A DNA stretch of 64,000 bases from an uncultured Bacteroidota bacterium. Lineage in GTDB: Bacteria; Bacteroidota; Bacteroidia; Chitinophagales; Chitinophagaceae. Below are positions 35,436-44,207 of the stretch, in pieces. The notes below the pieces were generated by a model. That model was not told the origin of the DNA. It did not search any database and worked only from the letters and a program-made list of their open reading frames with translations. The DNA lies in NCBI GenBank assembly GCA_903824665.1, contig CAIJXT010000033.1, positions 62,001 to 126,000 of the forward strand, in the 5' to 3' direction. Both the position numbers and the translations under genes were made by a program. Numbering within the stretch: position 1 is the stretch's first letter; each line of letters opens with the position of its first letter.

Positions 35436-35626
35436 GTGGTACTAGCAAAACCGCGAGCCATGACACCTGCCAAATGGCCGTGGACAAACTGCCCGCTGCC
35501 TTGTGCGGCCTGACTGACAGCCGGCTGATGAATACAGAATTGCGCAATCCGGACAAAAAATTTGCTGTGTGCAATTTCGCACCTAACTAATTGATTTACA
35601 ACAATATAGTATTTTTACTGCTCCCC

Positions 35627-35654
35627 ATTTTTGCGCAAAAATTGCGCACTTGCT
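35627..35654 (+). repeat. 28-bp direct repeat, copy 1
   Basis: Two tandem TTTTTGCGCA-like blocks ending TGCGCACTTGCT. 24 of 28 bases match copy 2 at 35924-35951, with the four changes confined to the spacer between the blocks. Confidence 0.6.
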
Positions 35655-35923
35655 TCCCACTTTGCGCAGTGATTAGTACCTGCCTCGTCCTGAAATTGGT
35701 TTACACGTTTTGTCGTACGCCCGATAGAATTGCAGTCTATTTTTTGCTTGCTGGCAATGAAAGATATAAATATCTGCTGCCAAAAGACCTGCCGCCCAGC
35801 CAGCAAATGACAGTAACGGGATAGACAAAGGGTGCCATACAACCAAGCAACACAAAATTGCGCACCCGAACTGAAAATATTCTCAAAAACACAAACGGCT
35901 GATAATCAAATAGATAGCAAAAT

Positions 35924-35951
35924 ATTTTTGCGCACTTTTTGCGCACTTGCT
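35924..35951 (+). repeat. 28-bp direct repeat, copy 2
   Basis: Same layout as copy 1 (two TTTTTGCGCA blocks, then CTTGCT), starting 297 bases after it. Confidence 0.6.
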
Positions 35952-36113
35952 GCCATGAGTTAAATTGAAATATATAGTTTTAGTACGGCAGATAATATGC
36001 CACAAAAACCGCGCCAAAAAAGTGACCTCTCCCTCGTATATGGAGAAGGTTTGGTCGAATGGGTACGGTGGGATAAAATTGCATCATCCGGGAAGTTACT
36101 ACTGCTGTTCCCT

Positions 36114-36240
36114 CATTGCGCGGGATTGCTTCTGCCCGCAGCTACGCGCAATGCCAGGCGCTGGGATCGCAATGACACGCAAGTATTGGGAGGGGCGGCA
36201 ATCCGAAGATTTGTTGGCGGTATGACGACGGCAGACGCCG
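36114..36240. repeat. REP-like intergenic inverted repeat
   Basis: CATTGCG (36114-36120) is complemented by CGCAATG (36147-36153 and 36168-36174), and GGGATTGCTTC is complemented by the later GGCAATCCGAAG. This resembles the CATTGCGAGG...GCAATCC words scattered between Bacteroidota genes, quoted from general knowledge and not checked here. Confidence 0.4.
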
Positions 36241-36328
36241 GTCAAGCAAAAGTGTAGTTGGCGGGGACGCCAAAAATGGCAGAATTATGCGGCCACAAAT
36301 AGTAGCCGATAACAGACCTGGTATCCAT

Positions 36329-39100
36329 CTACCATTTTACAAACTTCCTTATTTCGCTACCCTGCTCTCCCTTCAACGTTACATAATACACGCCTTTGGG
36401 AAGATGATCTACATTCAATCTGAGCTGTGATTGCAACATTGATTGCTGCAGCACCTGCTGGCCGATCGTATTGGTGATAGTTAGCGCGTTGAAAATACCC
36501 GGCATAACTTTTATAGTCAGTTCGCTGGTAGTGGGGTTGGGAAAGATGGCTATCTCGTTGTATTTGGCAGAAGTTGCGATGTCTGCAGGTATGGGGCAGC
36601 CTTTTGTGTTTGCAACAGTGTTGGTCATGAGGACATCATTGTAGTCGAAATAAATACCAACGCGGCTATATGCAGCAACGCCAATTGCCATACCCGGTTT
36701 GTTCCTGATCGTGTACATAAATGCGCCGTCACGGTTTTCGTGGTCGGAGCTATCGGCGAGATTAATATCGGGGAAATCGAACTTCAGTATTGTTCTGCCG
36801 TTGGCTATGTGTTTTGAAATGAACATGGTATGTGTGCTCAATTCGATGTTGAATGTGGAAGGGTCAAGCCAGGACGATAGAGTATCCATCACATAGATAT
36901 TCTCTGCGGGCGCGCTGCCGATATTCTCGAAATGTACTGTGAAATGGAAGGTGGTATCGTTATCGAAACAGCGAGGCGATACCTCAATAGCGTTGGGGTC
37001 GCAAGAGGTGCGTACGGTATCGGTACGGATAATGACATTGTTAGTCATATTGACATCGATGGGGCCGCCGGTGGTGGCTACAGAAATGTGTTCATTCACA
37101 GTGTCACCATCGGTTGGGTAGGGCACCGCGGGGTTGTGCCACACTACAAAGTACAGACTTAACGGGGCTACATCGGTACTGTTCAGTGCCGAAAGGCTCC
37201 ATGTAAGGGACGTGGCAGTTGAAGATACCGGTGGCGGTTTTGCGCCCGTGGTATAGCGGTATTTGGGACTAAAATTTAAAGTAACCGATGCGTCTGAATT
37301 GAGGCAGCCATTGTTGCGCACATAAATTCGACCCCATTGGTCGTTGGGCCCGGTGACTGGTACATGAGCACTTACCTGCAGGTCTGATGCAGCAGGTGAA
37401 ATACAGTCAAGGGCAGCATAACGTACCGGATTTGCATTTAAACCAGCAACTAGTGTATCACGCAGGATACCCGTAGCCGGACAGGATGGATACAGGCCCG
37501 GCGGCGCTGATATAATCCTAAATGTATAGATATCACCCGGATTGCCATAGGCTAGGTAAGAGAATCCACTTGTGGTGACCATAGTATCGACCGGCACTCC
37601 ATTGGAATCTATTTCTGTTACGATAGACCTAGCGAGGAACTTATCGGTGCCGTCTTTTACACAATTAAGGTCGGCATCATTGTAGAATTTCACCGCCATT
37701 TGTGAACAATACACATGATTGTAGCTGTAACTGAAGGAATCGACGGGCACGCCCGAGTAGCATAAAACGTGCTTTATGGTGTATGTGCCAGAAACAGAAT
37801 ACGCACGACCGGCAAGCACATAGCCCCCAATGCCCGACCAGGAAGCGCCTACAACAAGTGTATCGCCTGTACCATCGCCATAGTATGTTCTGATGGTGGT
37901 GCCGGGTAGATAGCTATGCGTACGGACTGTAAGCCGGGGGCCGGAGCACTGTCTAAAAATATTGACATAAAAACTGTCGGAAGAATATGCCCCGGGGGAC
38001 CCACCACCGGAACCAGTAAGGGGCACCATTGGAGCGTAAGTAAATTTTTTGGCTCTCTCGCCGAAGTCAGAATAATAAACTGTGCTCGTTGCAGTATGCA
38101 ACCAAATCATGTACGGATCTACATTTGCAGAGAGTGCCGGAGCACCTTCGGCGGAACTCCCGCTGAAAGGAGCTCCCGCTATGGTATTTACTAGCCCCGT
38201 TACCGCGTCAACACGGCGAATACGGGTAAGAGCCTTGTCGGCAATAAAAATGTTTCCGGCTCCATCTACCCGGCATGAATGAAGGGTAATGATGTCCATG
38301 TTTGTTGCCGGTATACCATCGTCGTCTGAGCTGCCGCCCCCTGCTACCGTTGTAATAAGGCCGGTAGCAGCATCGATCTTTCTTATTTTTTCCGTCATGG
38401 CACCGCCGACTACGTATAAGTTTCCCGCATTGTCCATACATATGCTTTTTGCGCTACCGATAATTGAGGCATTGGTAGCAGGAACTCCATCTGCAGTAGA
38501 GGTACCACCACCCGCTATAGTAGTTATTAAACCCGTTGCCGCATCTACTTTTTTGATCCTGTCACCTGATCCTACGTAAATGTTACCCGCACTATCAACA
38601 AAAACATGATTTAAACTCAGTACTGCAATAGTGGCAGGTATTCCATCAGCAGGAGAAGTGCCGCCTCCAGCGACGGTAGTTATGATACCTGTAGCGCTAT
38701 TTACTCTACGCACCCGAGTATTGTCTGATATATAAATGTCACCCGTAGCCGTAACATGAATACCCCTGATATTGCTGCTTAACAATGCTGCAGAGGCAAG
38801 CCCGCCATCACCAGCAAAGCCCGAATAACCGGAAATGCCTGCCACAGTATATATAAGCCCGGAACCAGCATCTATCATCCTAATTACACTCCGACCTCTG
38901 TCTGCGACATAGAGATTCCCGGCAGCGTCTGTAGCAATTCCAGTTGTATAATCGAATAGCGCATTGGTGGCAGGTACACCTTCGACCGTAGATGAACCAC
39001 CACCGGCAGCAGTATATACCCCACCAGCCTGTGCAAAGGCGGAATGTGCATGAAACATAAGAAGTACGAAAAGCAGGATAATAGGGTAACTCTTTTTCAT
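36329..39100 (-). CDS. Large NHL-repeat T9SS-exported protein
   Basis: 923 residues. Signal peptide (ends HSAFAQ). Residues ~30-350 hold six or so NHL-type propeller blades, each with a DAAGNLYVADxGRSxIRxID pattern and a glycine loop of the form VAGGGTSxADGxPAT. A middle beta-rich region follows, then a DUF7619-like repeat (CDPNAIEVSP... ENIGSAPAENIYVMDTLSSWLD... YFDYNDVLMTN) and a type A sorting domain (IAIFPNPTTSELT... LPKGVYYVTLKG... RKFVKW). Probably a cell-surface adhesin or binder; no enzymatic motif seen. A weak -7-like box (TACCTTCA, 39131-39138) lies upstream. Confidence 0.85.
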   Translation of the reverse strand: MKKSYPIILLFVLLMFHAHSAFAQAGGVYTAAGGGSSTVEGVPATNALFDYTTGIATDAAGNLYVADRGRSVIRMIDAGSGLIYTVAGISGYSGFAGDGGLASAALLSSNIRGIHVTATGDIYISDNTRVRRVNSATGIITTVAGGGTSPADGIPATIAVLSLNHVFVDSAGNIYVGSGDRIKKVDAATGLITTIAGGGTSTADGVPATNASIIGSAKSICMDNAGNLYVVGGAMTEKIRKIDAATGLITTVAGGGSSDDDGIPATNMDIITLHSCRVDGAGNIFIADKALTRIRRVDAVTGLVNTIAGAPFSGSSAEGAPALSANVDPYMIWLHTATSTVYYSDFGERAKKFTYAPMVPLTGSGGGSPGAYSSDSFYVNIFRQCSGPRLTVRTHSYLPGTTIRTYYGDGTGDTLVVGASWSGIGGYVLAGRAYSVSGTYTIKHVLCYSGVPVDSFSYSYNHVYCSQMAVKFYNDADLNCVKDGTDKFLARSIVTEIDSNGVPVDTMVTTSGFSYLAYGNPGDIYTFRIISAPPGLYPSCPATGILRDTLVAGLNANPVRYAALDCISPAASDLQVSAHVPVTGPNDQWGRIYVRNNGCLNSDASVTLNFSPKYRYTTGAKPPPVSSTATSLTWSLSALNSTDVAPLSLYFVVWHNPAVPYPTDGDTVNEHISVATTGGPIDVNMTNNVIIRTDTVRTSCDPNAIEVSPRCFDNDTTFHFTVHFENIGSAPAENIYVMDTLSSWLDPSTFNIELSTHTMFISKHIANGRTILKFDFPDINLADSSDHENRDGAFMYTIRNKPGMAIGVAAYSRVGIYFDYNDVLMTNTVANTKGCPIPADIATSAKYNEIAIFPNPTTSELTIKVMPGIFNALTITNTIGQQVLQQSMLQSQLRLNVDHLPKGVYYVTLKGEQGSEIRKFVKW

Positions 39101-39322
39101 AAATAATAGTGTTTATTCCTGATAGTCATATGAAGGTAAGAAAATAGTTGGATAAATACGAATATTTAGAAAGAACAATTGCTTATGGCAGCCTCTTACA
39201 AGGACAGACAACGACGAGATAAAGTGGGTGTACCAATTGTGTTGTAGATGCTGTTCAGGTTTTACTGAAACTATCAAAGGTGTTGGTGGTAGGAGTGTTG
39301 AAGCAGGATGGTAAAGAACAAA

Positions 39323-39361
39323 GGTGTTCCGGGTGCACCCAGAGGGCACAACCGGAACACC
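39323..39361 (-). terminator. Terminator of the Lmo0937-like gene
   Basis: GGTGTTCCGG and CCGGAACACC form a 10-bp perfect stem around a 19-base loop that can itself pair as GTGC/GCAC. On the - strand it is followed by TTTGTTCTTT. It sits in the 305-base space between the NHL gene start and this small gene; nothing else is seen there. Confidence 0.6.
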
Positions 39362-39405
39362 GTGCATGGCGTATAAAAACGTGGTACTGACCGCACAAGG
39401 CGGGG

Positions 39406-39561
39406 CTACACGATTCTGTTGCCTTTGAAGATACGGAGTATCACAGAGATGAGGGCGATGACAAGGAGTACGTGTATAACACCACCCACATTGTACCCGA
39501 TAAACCCAATGGCCCAGCCTATAACCAGGATAACAGCGATTACATACAGCAGATTTCCCAT
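39406..39561 (-). CDS. Lmo0937-family small membrane protein
   Basis: 51 residues, found by reading the - strand. Two membrane helices (YVIAVILVIGWAIGFIGY and VLLVIALISVILRIF), the GYNVGG turn and a short basic end (KGNRIV) match the small Lmo0937 family, often linked to general stress responses. Start ATG at 39561, stop TAG at 39406-39408. Confidence 0.85.
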   Translation of the reverse strand: MGNLLYVIAVILVIGWAIGFIGYNVGGVIHVLLVIALISVILRIFKGNRIV

Positions 39562-39602
39562 AAAATTTGAGTTGTTTTAGATCGGTTGGAACAAACCGGT
39601 GA

Positions 39603-40169
39603 TTAAAAATGGATAGCCAGACCGAGGGTAGATACCCCGGTAGAGAGATCGAGGAATATGCCGGCTTTGCGGCTAACATGGTATTCGGCACCGAGGTGCA
39701 GATCGAGATACAATGCTCCGGTACCACGGCGAATGGTGGTTTGTCCGTAGTAGCCATTTTCCCAGGTGGTTTTGCGGTACACAAACCCAACAGATCCGGC
39801 AGCATAGATATCCCACTTCTTGTTGAGCCCGAGGAGTTTGTCGAAATAGTAGGTGCCCTTGACGCCCAGCGGAATAACGGTTTCGCGGTACGAATAGTCG
39901 CGGTAAGGATTGGACGGATTGCCCCAGTAGTAGTAGTTGGAGTAAGAAAAGTAGTTGATAAACGGTGCCAGTGTAAAGCTGCGCACAACGGGAAACTCAT
40001 AGTCGGCATGGAGTACCGGTGTAGTAGACCCTACGTAGCTGTAATAACCGAGCCCTACCCCAAGATTGAGGGTATTGCCGTACCGTTCGTTGTTGTGCGC
40101 TGTCTGTGCGATGCCTGATGTACCTACCAGCAGAATGCTGGCTATGATCAGAAAGTTTGTAAGTTTCAT
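39603..40169 (-). CDS. Outer-membrane beta-barrel protein
   Basis: 188 residues. Signal peptide (ends GTSGIAQ) and about eight amphipathic, aromatic-rich strands (GYYSYVGSTTPVLHADYEF... ALYLDLHLGAEYHV... GLAIHF with the terminal aromatic residue needed for barrel assembly). Specific function unknown. Neighbours are stress-type small genes on the same strand. Confidence 0.75.
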   Translation of the reverse strand: MKLTNFLIIASILLVGTSGIAQTAHNNERYGNTLNLGVGLGYYSYVGSTTPVLHADYEFPVVRSFTLAPFINYFSYSNYYYWGNPSNPYRDYSYRETVIPLGVKGTYYFDKLLGLNKKWDIYAAGSVGFVYRKTTWENGYYGQTTIRRGTGALYLDLHLGAEYHVSRKAGIFLDLSTGVSTLGLAIHF

Positions 40170-40397
40170 TGTAGTTGTTTGTAAAGGAATGATAAGAAAC
40201 TGCGGTGGTGCAGGTAGCGCCCCCCCGGATACGCAACGGGTAGAATAGCCATTGTGGCTACTCTGCCCGGTATGCTGTGCTATGGTCAGTGGCTGGTGGC
40301 ATAGACAACATCAGAAAGCGTAATCTGCATTTTCATGGTGCATGATAGATGAACTGCCTGCGTTAACCGGCTTATGAAACCGGCAGGCAGATCGGAT

Positions 40398-40838
40398 TTA
40401 TTTGTTGTTTTTCACGGTCATATCTCTGAACGCGTCACCCAGTCCATCCATATCATGACTGAATTCAGTTTTGTAATTTTCCCAGTTGTCCCGTCCATCG
40501 GCCTTATACTCTTCCATTTTCCTTTTCATTTCAGCATTCTTCAGCTCCAGTGCGGCGATCTTTTCGCGGTATTCGGCTTTAGATTTCACTTTGTCGGTTT
40601 CGAGGTCTGCCTTGAGTTCGGCAAGTGCTTTATCGTTGGCGGCAATGCGTTCGTTGGTAGCGATGCGGTATTTTTCAACATCGGCCAGGTAGGCGTCAGT
40701 AGCCTCATCGAGATGGGCATTGGCTTCTGCAACATTCTCCTGTGCGTCTACAACATTGTCTTTAGGACTGTCGCAAGCCACCAAAGATGCGCTGGCTATG
40801 AGTATAGCGGCGGCGGCGGTAATAATCGGATTTTTCAT
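40398..40838 (-). CDS. Coiled-coil lipoprotein, Sll1863-like
   Basis: 146 residues. Lipobox LVACD after a short signal, then an almost wholly helical, charged coiled coil (AELKADLETDKVKSKAEYRE...). It resembles proteins annotated as sll1863-family stress response proteins. Likely a periplasm-facing lipoprotein. Its place among csbD genes supports a stress role, by inference. Confidence 0.65.
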   Translation of the reverse strand: MKNPIITAAAAILIASASLVACDSPKDNVVDAQENVAEANAHLDEATDAYLADVEKYRIATNERIAANDKALAELKADLETDKVKSKAEYREKIAALELKNAEMKRKMEEYKADGRDNWENYKTEFSHDMDGLGDAFRDMTVKNNK

Positions 40839-40879
40839 TTTATGGTTTTTATCGGGTGATCAATAGATAATGTGTGTTA

Positions 40880-41068
40880 TTATAGCTGAGAGATGATCTT
40901 TCTGATCTCTTCTTTTGTTTTACCCAGCTTTATCTGCAGGCGGCCTATCAGCTCATCCTGCTTGCCTTCTACGAGCAGCAGGTCGTTATCGGTGAGCATA
41001 GCGAACTGTTGTTTCAGTTTTCCTTTTGCTTCATTCCAGTTGCCTTTGAATTCTGTTCCGTTTATCAT
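40880..41068 (-). CDS. CsbD-family stress protein
   Basis: 62 residues. Typical CsbD start ([27 protein letters not shown]) and charged helical end ([14 protein letters not shown]). CsbD proteins are induced by general stress; the molecular role is unknown. A second CsbD-like protein lies 1.4 kb away. Confidence 0.88.
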   Translation of the reverse strand: MINGTEFKGNWNEAKGKLKQQFAMLTDNDLLLVEGKQDELIGRLQIKLGKTKEEIRKIISQL

Positions 41069-41125
41069 TTTGATTGGTTTTTGATTTGTTTAAAAGTGAA
41101 AATGTTGCAGGTGCTGCAACCGGTT

Positions 41126-41437
41126 TTATAAGAAGATGATCAACAAAATAAGTATGAGGATAAGCGCGCCTGCAGAAATGTAAACACCACCACCGATGTC
41201 GCTCAACTGCTTCTTTATAGAACGAACCTCTTTTCTTACGGATTGCTTCTCGAGACGGGTCATCGAAGTTCTGTCCATGGATTTGATCACATTGAGCCGG
41301 GCAATGAGTGCGTTAGCAGCCGCAGATTCGGTAGCAGCCCCTGCCGTGGCAACCGCAACGGTTGCAGCTTTGGACTGAGTGGGTAAAAATGTCAATGACA
41401 TGCTGGCTATCATCATAAATACGAATATTCTTTTCAT
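41126..41437 (-). CDS. Small secreted/membrane protein, hypothetical
   Basis: 103 residues from the ATG at 41437 (open frame to 41476), chosen because it starts a signal peptide (MKRIFVFMMIASMSLTF). An alanine-rich stretch, a basic amphipathic helix (LEKQSVRKEVRSIKKQL) and a C-terminal membrane helix (GALILILILLIIFL) follow. Similar small proteins occur in stress gene clusters of Bacteroidota. No function proposed. Confidence 0.7.
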   Translation of the reverse strand: MKRIFVFMMIASMSLTFLPTQSKAATVAVATAGAATESAAANALIARLNVIKSMDRTSMTRLEKQSVRKEVRSIKKQLSDIGGGVYISAGALILILILLIIFL

Positions 41438-41570
41438 TTTGTTTCTTTTTCGTGTGAAGGAATTATCACAACACAAAGGTGAGACAGTGGGGGGCGATTT
41501 CTGTTACATGATGGAAGCAGATAGTTACATCTTTCACACCCTATACAGCTGCCGGTAGCAAATAAAAAGG

Positions 41571-41616
41571 AGCGGATGACTGGTGAAATAGGGTCCAACA
41601 ATATCATCCGCTCCCA
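41571..41616 (-). terminator. Terminator downstream of the 41686-42072 gene
   Basis: GGAGCGGATGA and TCATCCGCTCC form an 11-bp perfect stem around a 24-base loop; on the - strand TTTTTATTTGC follows. Ends transcription before the small-protein gene at 41126. Confidence 0.7.
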
Positions 41617-41685
41617 ACGGAAATTCTTGCCTGCATGATGTGGTGCCAGATACCGCGGCACAAATGCGATAACAGGCTACAGCTG

Positions 41686-42072
41686 CTAATGACTACCCGA
41701 ATAGAAGGCTCTGACAAAGGCGTGCCTCTGATTGTCTGTCATCTTGTCGGCATGCTGTACCTGGATCTTCACCTTCTCGAAATGCCGGTCAGCAGTTAGC
41801 AGATTGAAGAGTTCGTCTTTGGCATTAGTAGGGCCAAACAAGACAACCTTATCGTAGTTAATGATCTCGGCACCCAGCTTTTTGTAAAATTCACCTTGCT
41901 GCTGCTGTTCTTTGTTGTGCATCTGGTGTTCGCCCCTGCCTGCGGCATCGGCCTTTGTCTGGGTTGCATCGTCGGCAGCGATCTCTGTATTACCGGCCTC
42001 TTCGGGCTGGTAAGCTATGAGATGGGCAGTAGTATGATCCATCCAGATACCAAGCATTTTTTGTGTAGTCAT
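41686..42072 (-). CDS. Hypothetical protein, possible eRF1-domain-3-like fold
   Basis: 128 residues. MLGIWMDHTTAHLIAY at the start and EIINYDKVVLFGPTNAKDELFNLL then KIQVQHADKMTDNQRHAFVRAFY at the end look like a small alpha/beta fold as in eRF1/Pelota-like bacterial proteins, a weak resemblance only. A Gln/His/Ala-rich acidic linker lies between. Grouped with stress-type genes. Confidence 0.65.
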   Translation of the reverse strand: MTTQKMLGIWMDHTTAHLIAYQPEEAGNTEIAADDATQTKADAAGRGEHQMHNKEQQQQGEFYKKLGAEIINYDKVVLFGPTNAKDELFNLLTADRHFEKVKIQVQHADKMTDNQRHAFVRAFYSGSH

Positions 42073-42125
42073 TGTTGCTATTTTATTTTGTTAGAAATAT
42101 TGCACAGATAAACTGTACGCTGCGG

Positions 42126-42380
42126 CTAAGCAGTGAGTGCGCTATGCTTGAGTTGCTCCCGCTGATGATCGGCGGCAAGTGACTGATGTCCGAATGCCTT
42201 AATAGCACTCTGTGCGGCTTTTGCACCATCGCCAGCCTCGTGGTACCTGGCTGCAGCCTCGTGATGCCTGGCAGCCTCCAGGTAGTGTTTGGCAGCCTGC
42301 TTGTGCGATTCGACTTGTTTTGAGTTGTTTGTGACGGGCACATTCAAAGCTTTGTTGATTGACTCTTCGACGTTTGACAT
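42126..42380 (-). CDS. Small His/Ala-rich helical protein
   Basis: 84 residues from the ATG at 42380; the open frame runs to 42455, but those 25 residues are not protein-like. Core is a helical His/Ala pattern (HKQAAKHYLEAARHHEAAARYHE). Resembles small hypothetical proteins in Bacteroidota stress clusters. Role unknown. Confidence 0.7.
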   Translation of the reverse strand: MSNVEESINKALNVPVTNNSKQVESHKQAAKHYLEAARHHEAAARYHEAGDGAKAAQSAIKAFGHQSLAADHQREQLKHSALTA

Positions 42381-42506
42381 AAGTGATGGTTTTAGATGCA
42401 GAATGATCTCCGCAAGGCAAAGGTCTGTAGTATGCTGCGTGGCGGCGTTATACACTCCCTAAAGAATGTTGCAGCTTTCACACCCCATGCATTGCAGCGA
42501 GCGTAA

Positions 42507-42731
42507 CTAAGACACTACGATCACCTCTTTCTGTAGTATCTGTATCACTTCCTCACGTGTTTTATTGAGCCGGGTCTCTATTCTGCACAACATCTCTGCC
42601 TCTTTTCCGGGCTCGTAATGCAGGTCATTGTCTGAAAGCAGGGGATAGTGCTCCCTGAGTCCTCTGGAATGAGCTGTCCAGTCTGATGTGATAACAATTC
42701 CCGGGCCGTCCTGACTTTCGATGATATTCAT
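42507..42731 (-). CDS. CsbD-like small protein
   Basis: 74 residues. LREHYPLLSDNDLHYEPGKEAEM and RIETRLNKTREEVIQILQKE follow the CsbD pattern (LT-D-DL then a charged KTREEV helix). More diverged than the copy at 40880-41068. Just downstream of mlaD on the same strand. Confidence 0.7.
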   Translation of the reverse strand: MNIIESQDGPGIVITSDWTAHSRGLREHYPLLSDNDLHYEPGKEAEMLCRIETRLNKTREEVIQILQKEVIVVS

Positions 42732-42788
42732 GGCAATTGAGATTTTAAACTGTTAAAAAAATGATTGTTGCCGCGGGCAATTCCGCCA

Positions 42789-43469
42789 TTAATCCTCCCG
42801 TTTCTTTTTCTTCTTCTTCAGGAAGCCCCGCAACAGAATGTTGTGACTGGCCGCATCCATATTTGTCTTGAAGCCCTTTGTACCCTGCTTCAGGTTAACG
42901 AGGGTATTGTCGATATTTTTGGCAAAAGAGCTGTCCATCATGATCTTACCCACAGTACCTTTTCCCTCCCTGATGTTGCGCATGACAAGCGCAAGATCTG
43001 CGGTGATCATAGATGCATTTTCGGCTGTCTCCTGCACCCTGATGAGGATATCGTCCATCCCTACAGGCTGCCTTGTGGCGATGACATCGTTGTCGGCTAT
43101 TGTTTGCTGACCGGGGGCGCCCGGCACCAGGATCAGTAACTTGCTACCCATGAGGCCGTCTGAGCCAATGATGGCCACAACATTCTTTTTGATGAACTTT
43201 CTGGTGTCATCATTGATCTGCATATCTACCCGCACAGAGGTGTCTGTGATCTGGGTAATGCTGCTAACCACGCCGACATTGATGCCGGAGAAACGAACGT
43301 TGTTGCCGATCTGCAGGCCATTGATATCGCTGAAAATACCCTTGATGGAGAAGGTGCCCGAGAATAGCTGCTGGCGCTGCCCTACAAGGTAGATGCCTGC
43401 TACAAACAGCAGCAGACCCACTGATACAAAAATACCCAGCTTCAGATTATTGACCGGTGTCTGATTCAT
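42789..43469 (-). CDS. mlaD: MlaD-like MCE-domain protein
   Basis: 226 residues. One N-terminal membrane anchor (LKLGIFVSVGLLLFVAGIYLVG), then the MCE domain (GIFSDINGLQIGNNVRFSGINVGVVSSI... SDGLMGSKLLILVPG) and a helical, Lys-rich C-terminal tail. In the Mla system MlaD forms a hexameric ring in the periplasm that binds phospholipid. Order mlaE-mlaF-mlaD, 7 bases after mlaF; no mlaB, mlaC or mlaA is in the window. Confidence 0.9.
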   Translation of the reverse strand: MNQTPVNNLKLGIFVSVGLLLFVAGIYLVGQRQQLFSGTFSIKGIFSDINGLQIGNNVRFSGINVGVVSSITQITDTSVRVDMQINDDTRKFIKKNVVAIIGSDGLMGSKLLILVPGAPGQQTIADNDVIATRQPVGMDDILIRVQETAENASMITADLALVMRNIREGKGTVGKIMMDSSFAKNIDNTLVNLKQGTKGFKTNMDAASHNILLRGFLKKKKKKRED

Positions 43470-43476
43470 AATGTTG

Positions 43477-44205
43477 TTATTTAAAGAATGATTTCACCCA
43501 GCTATCTGCTGCGTTTTCGAGCTCCTGAAATGTTCCCTCTGCTGCAGTAGCACCCTCCTTTATTGCCATCATTCTGTTGGCGGTAATGCGTGCACACTCC
43601 ACATCGTGTGTAATGATGATTGCGGCGGTGTTGTACTTTTTCTGCACATCGAGTATCAGCTGGCTTATTTCTTTTGAGGTGATGGGGTCGAGGCCAGTTG
43701 TTGGTTCGTCGTACAATATGATCTCAGGGCGCAGCATGAGCGAGCGGGCGAGCCCTACCCTCTTGCGCATGCCACCAGACAACTCTGAAGGCATTTTATT
43801 GAGCGCCTCTTCCAGCCCAACACTTGTGAGCACCTCCAAAACCTGTTGTGACAATTCGTCACGGTTTTTGTCTGTCTGATCGCGAAGCGGAAATGCGAGA
43901 TTTTCGGCAACCGTCATCGAATCGTACAAAGCAGCACTCTGAAACAGGAAACCGATTCTTTTCCGGATCTTATTGAGCGCTTCATCATTCAGCGCGGCTA
44001 TGTCCTCGCCAAACAAAAGAATAGTGCCTTCATCGGGTGTTATCAATCCTGCCAGGCATTTGATAAGCACCGACTTGCCGCTGCCTGACTTGCCAAATAT
44101 GACGAGGTTTTCGGCCTGGTGCAACTTCAGACTGATATCTACCAGTACATCGTTGGTACCAAAAGATTTTTTTAGATTGTCGGCCTGTGCTACTATCGTG
44201 TTCAT
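43477..44205 (-). CDS. mlaF: ABC transporter ATPase MlaF
   Basis: 242 residues. Walker A GKSGSGKSVLIK, signature LSGGMRKRVGLARSL, Walker B EIILYDEPTTGLD, and the Mla-type DPITSKEI following. Powers phospholipid movement between membranes with MlaE. Starts 2 bases after mlaE, so they are translated together. Confidence 0.94.
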   Translation of the reverse strand: MNTIVAQADNLKKSFGTNDVLVDISLKLHQAENLVIFGKSGSGKSVLIKCLAGLITPDEGTILLFGEDIAALNDEALNKIRKRIGFLFQSAALYDSMTVAENLAFPLRDQTDKNRDELSQQVLEVLTSVGLEEALNKMPSELSGGMRKRVGLARSLMLRPEIILYDEPTTGLDPITSKEISQLILDVQKKYNTAAIIITHDVECARITANRMMAIKEGATAAEGTFQELENAADSWVKSFFK

Positions 44206-44207
44206 GG

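Larger units (their letters stand above)
35436..36328. other. Gene-free stretch with repeats
   Basis: 893 bases with no ORF I can support. It holds a pair of 28-base direct repeats (35627-35654 and 35924-35951), further TTGCGCA words at 35661 and 35857, and a CATTGCG/CGCAATG inverted-repeat region at 36114-36240. The - strand piece spelling IGRTTKRVNQF...KWEASAQFL looks faintly protein-like but is broken, so a decayed gene is possible. Confidence 0.5.

Noticed and set aside
39113-40009. 298-residue ORF on the - strand
   Set aside because: Overlaps both the barrel gene and the Lmo0937-like gene in another frame; Thr/Pro/His-rich shadow.
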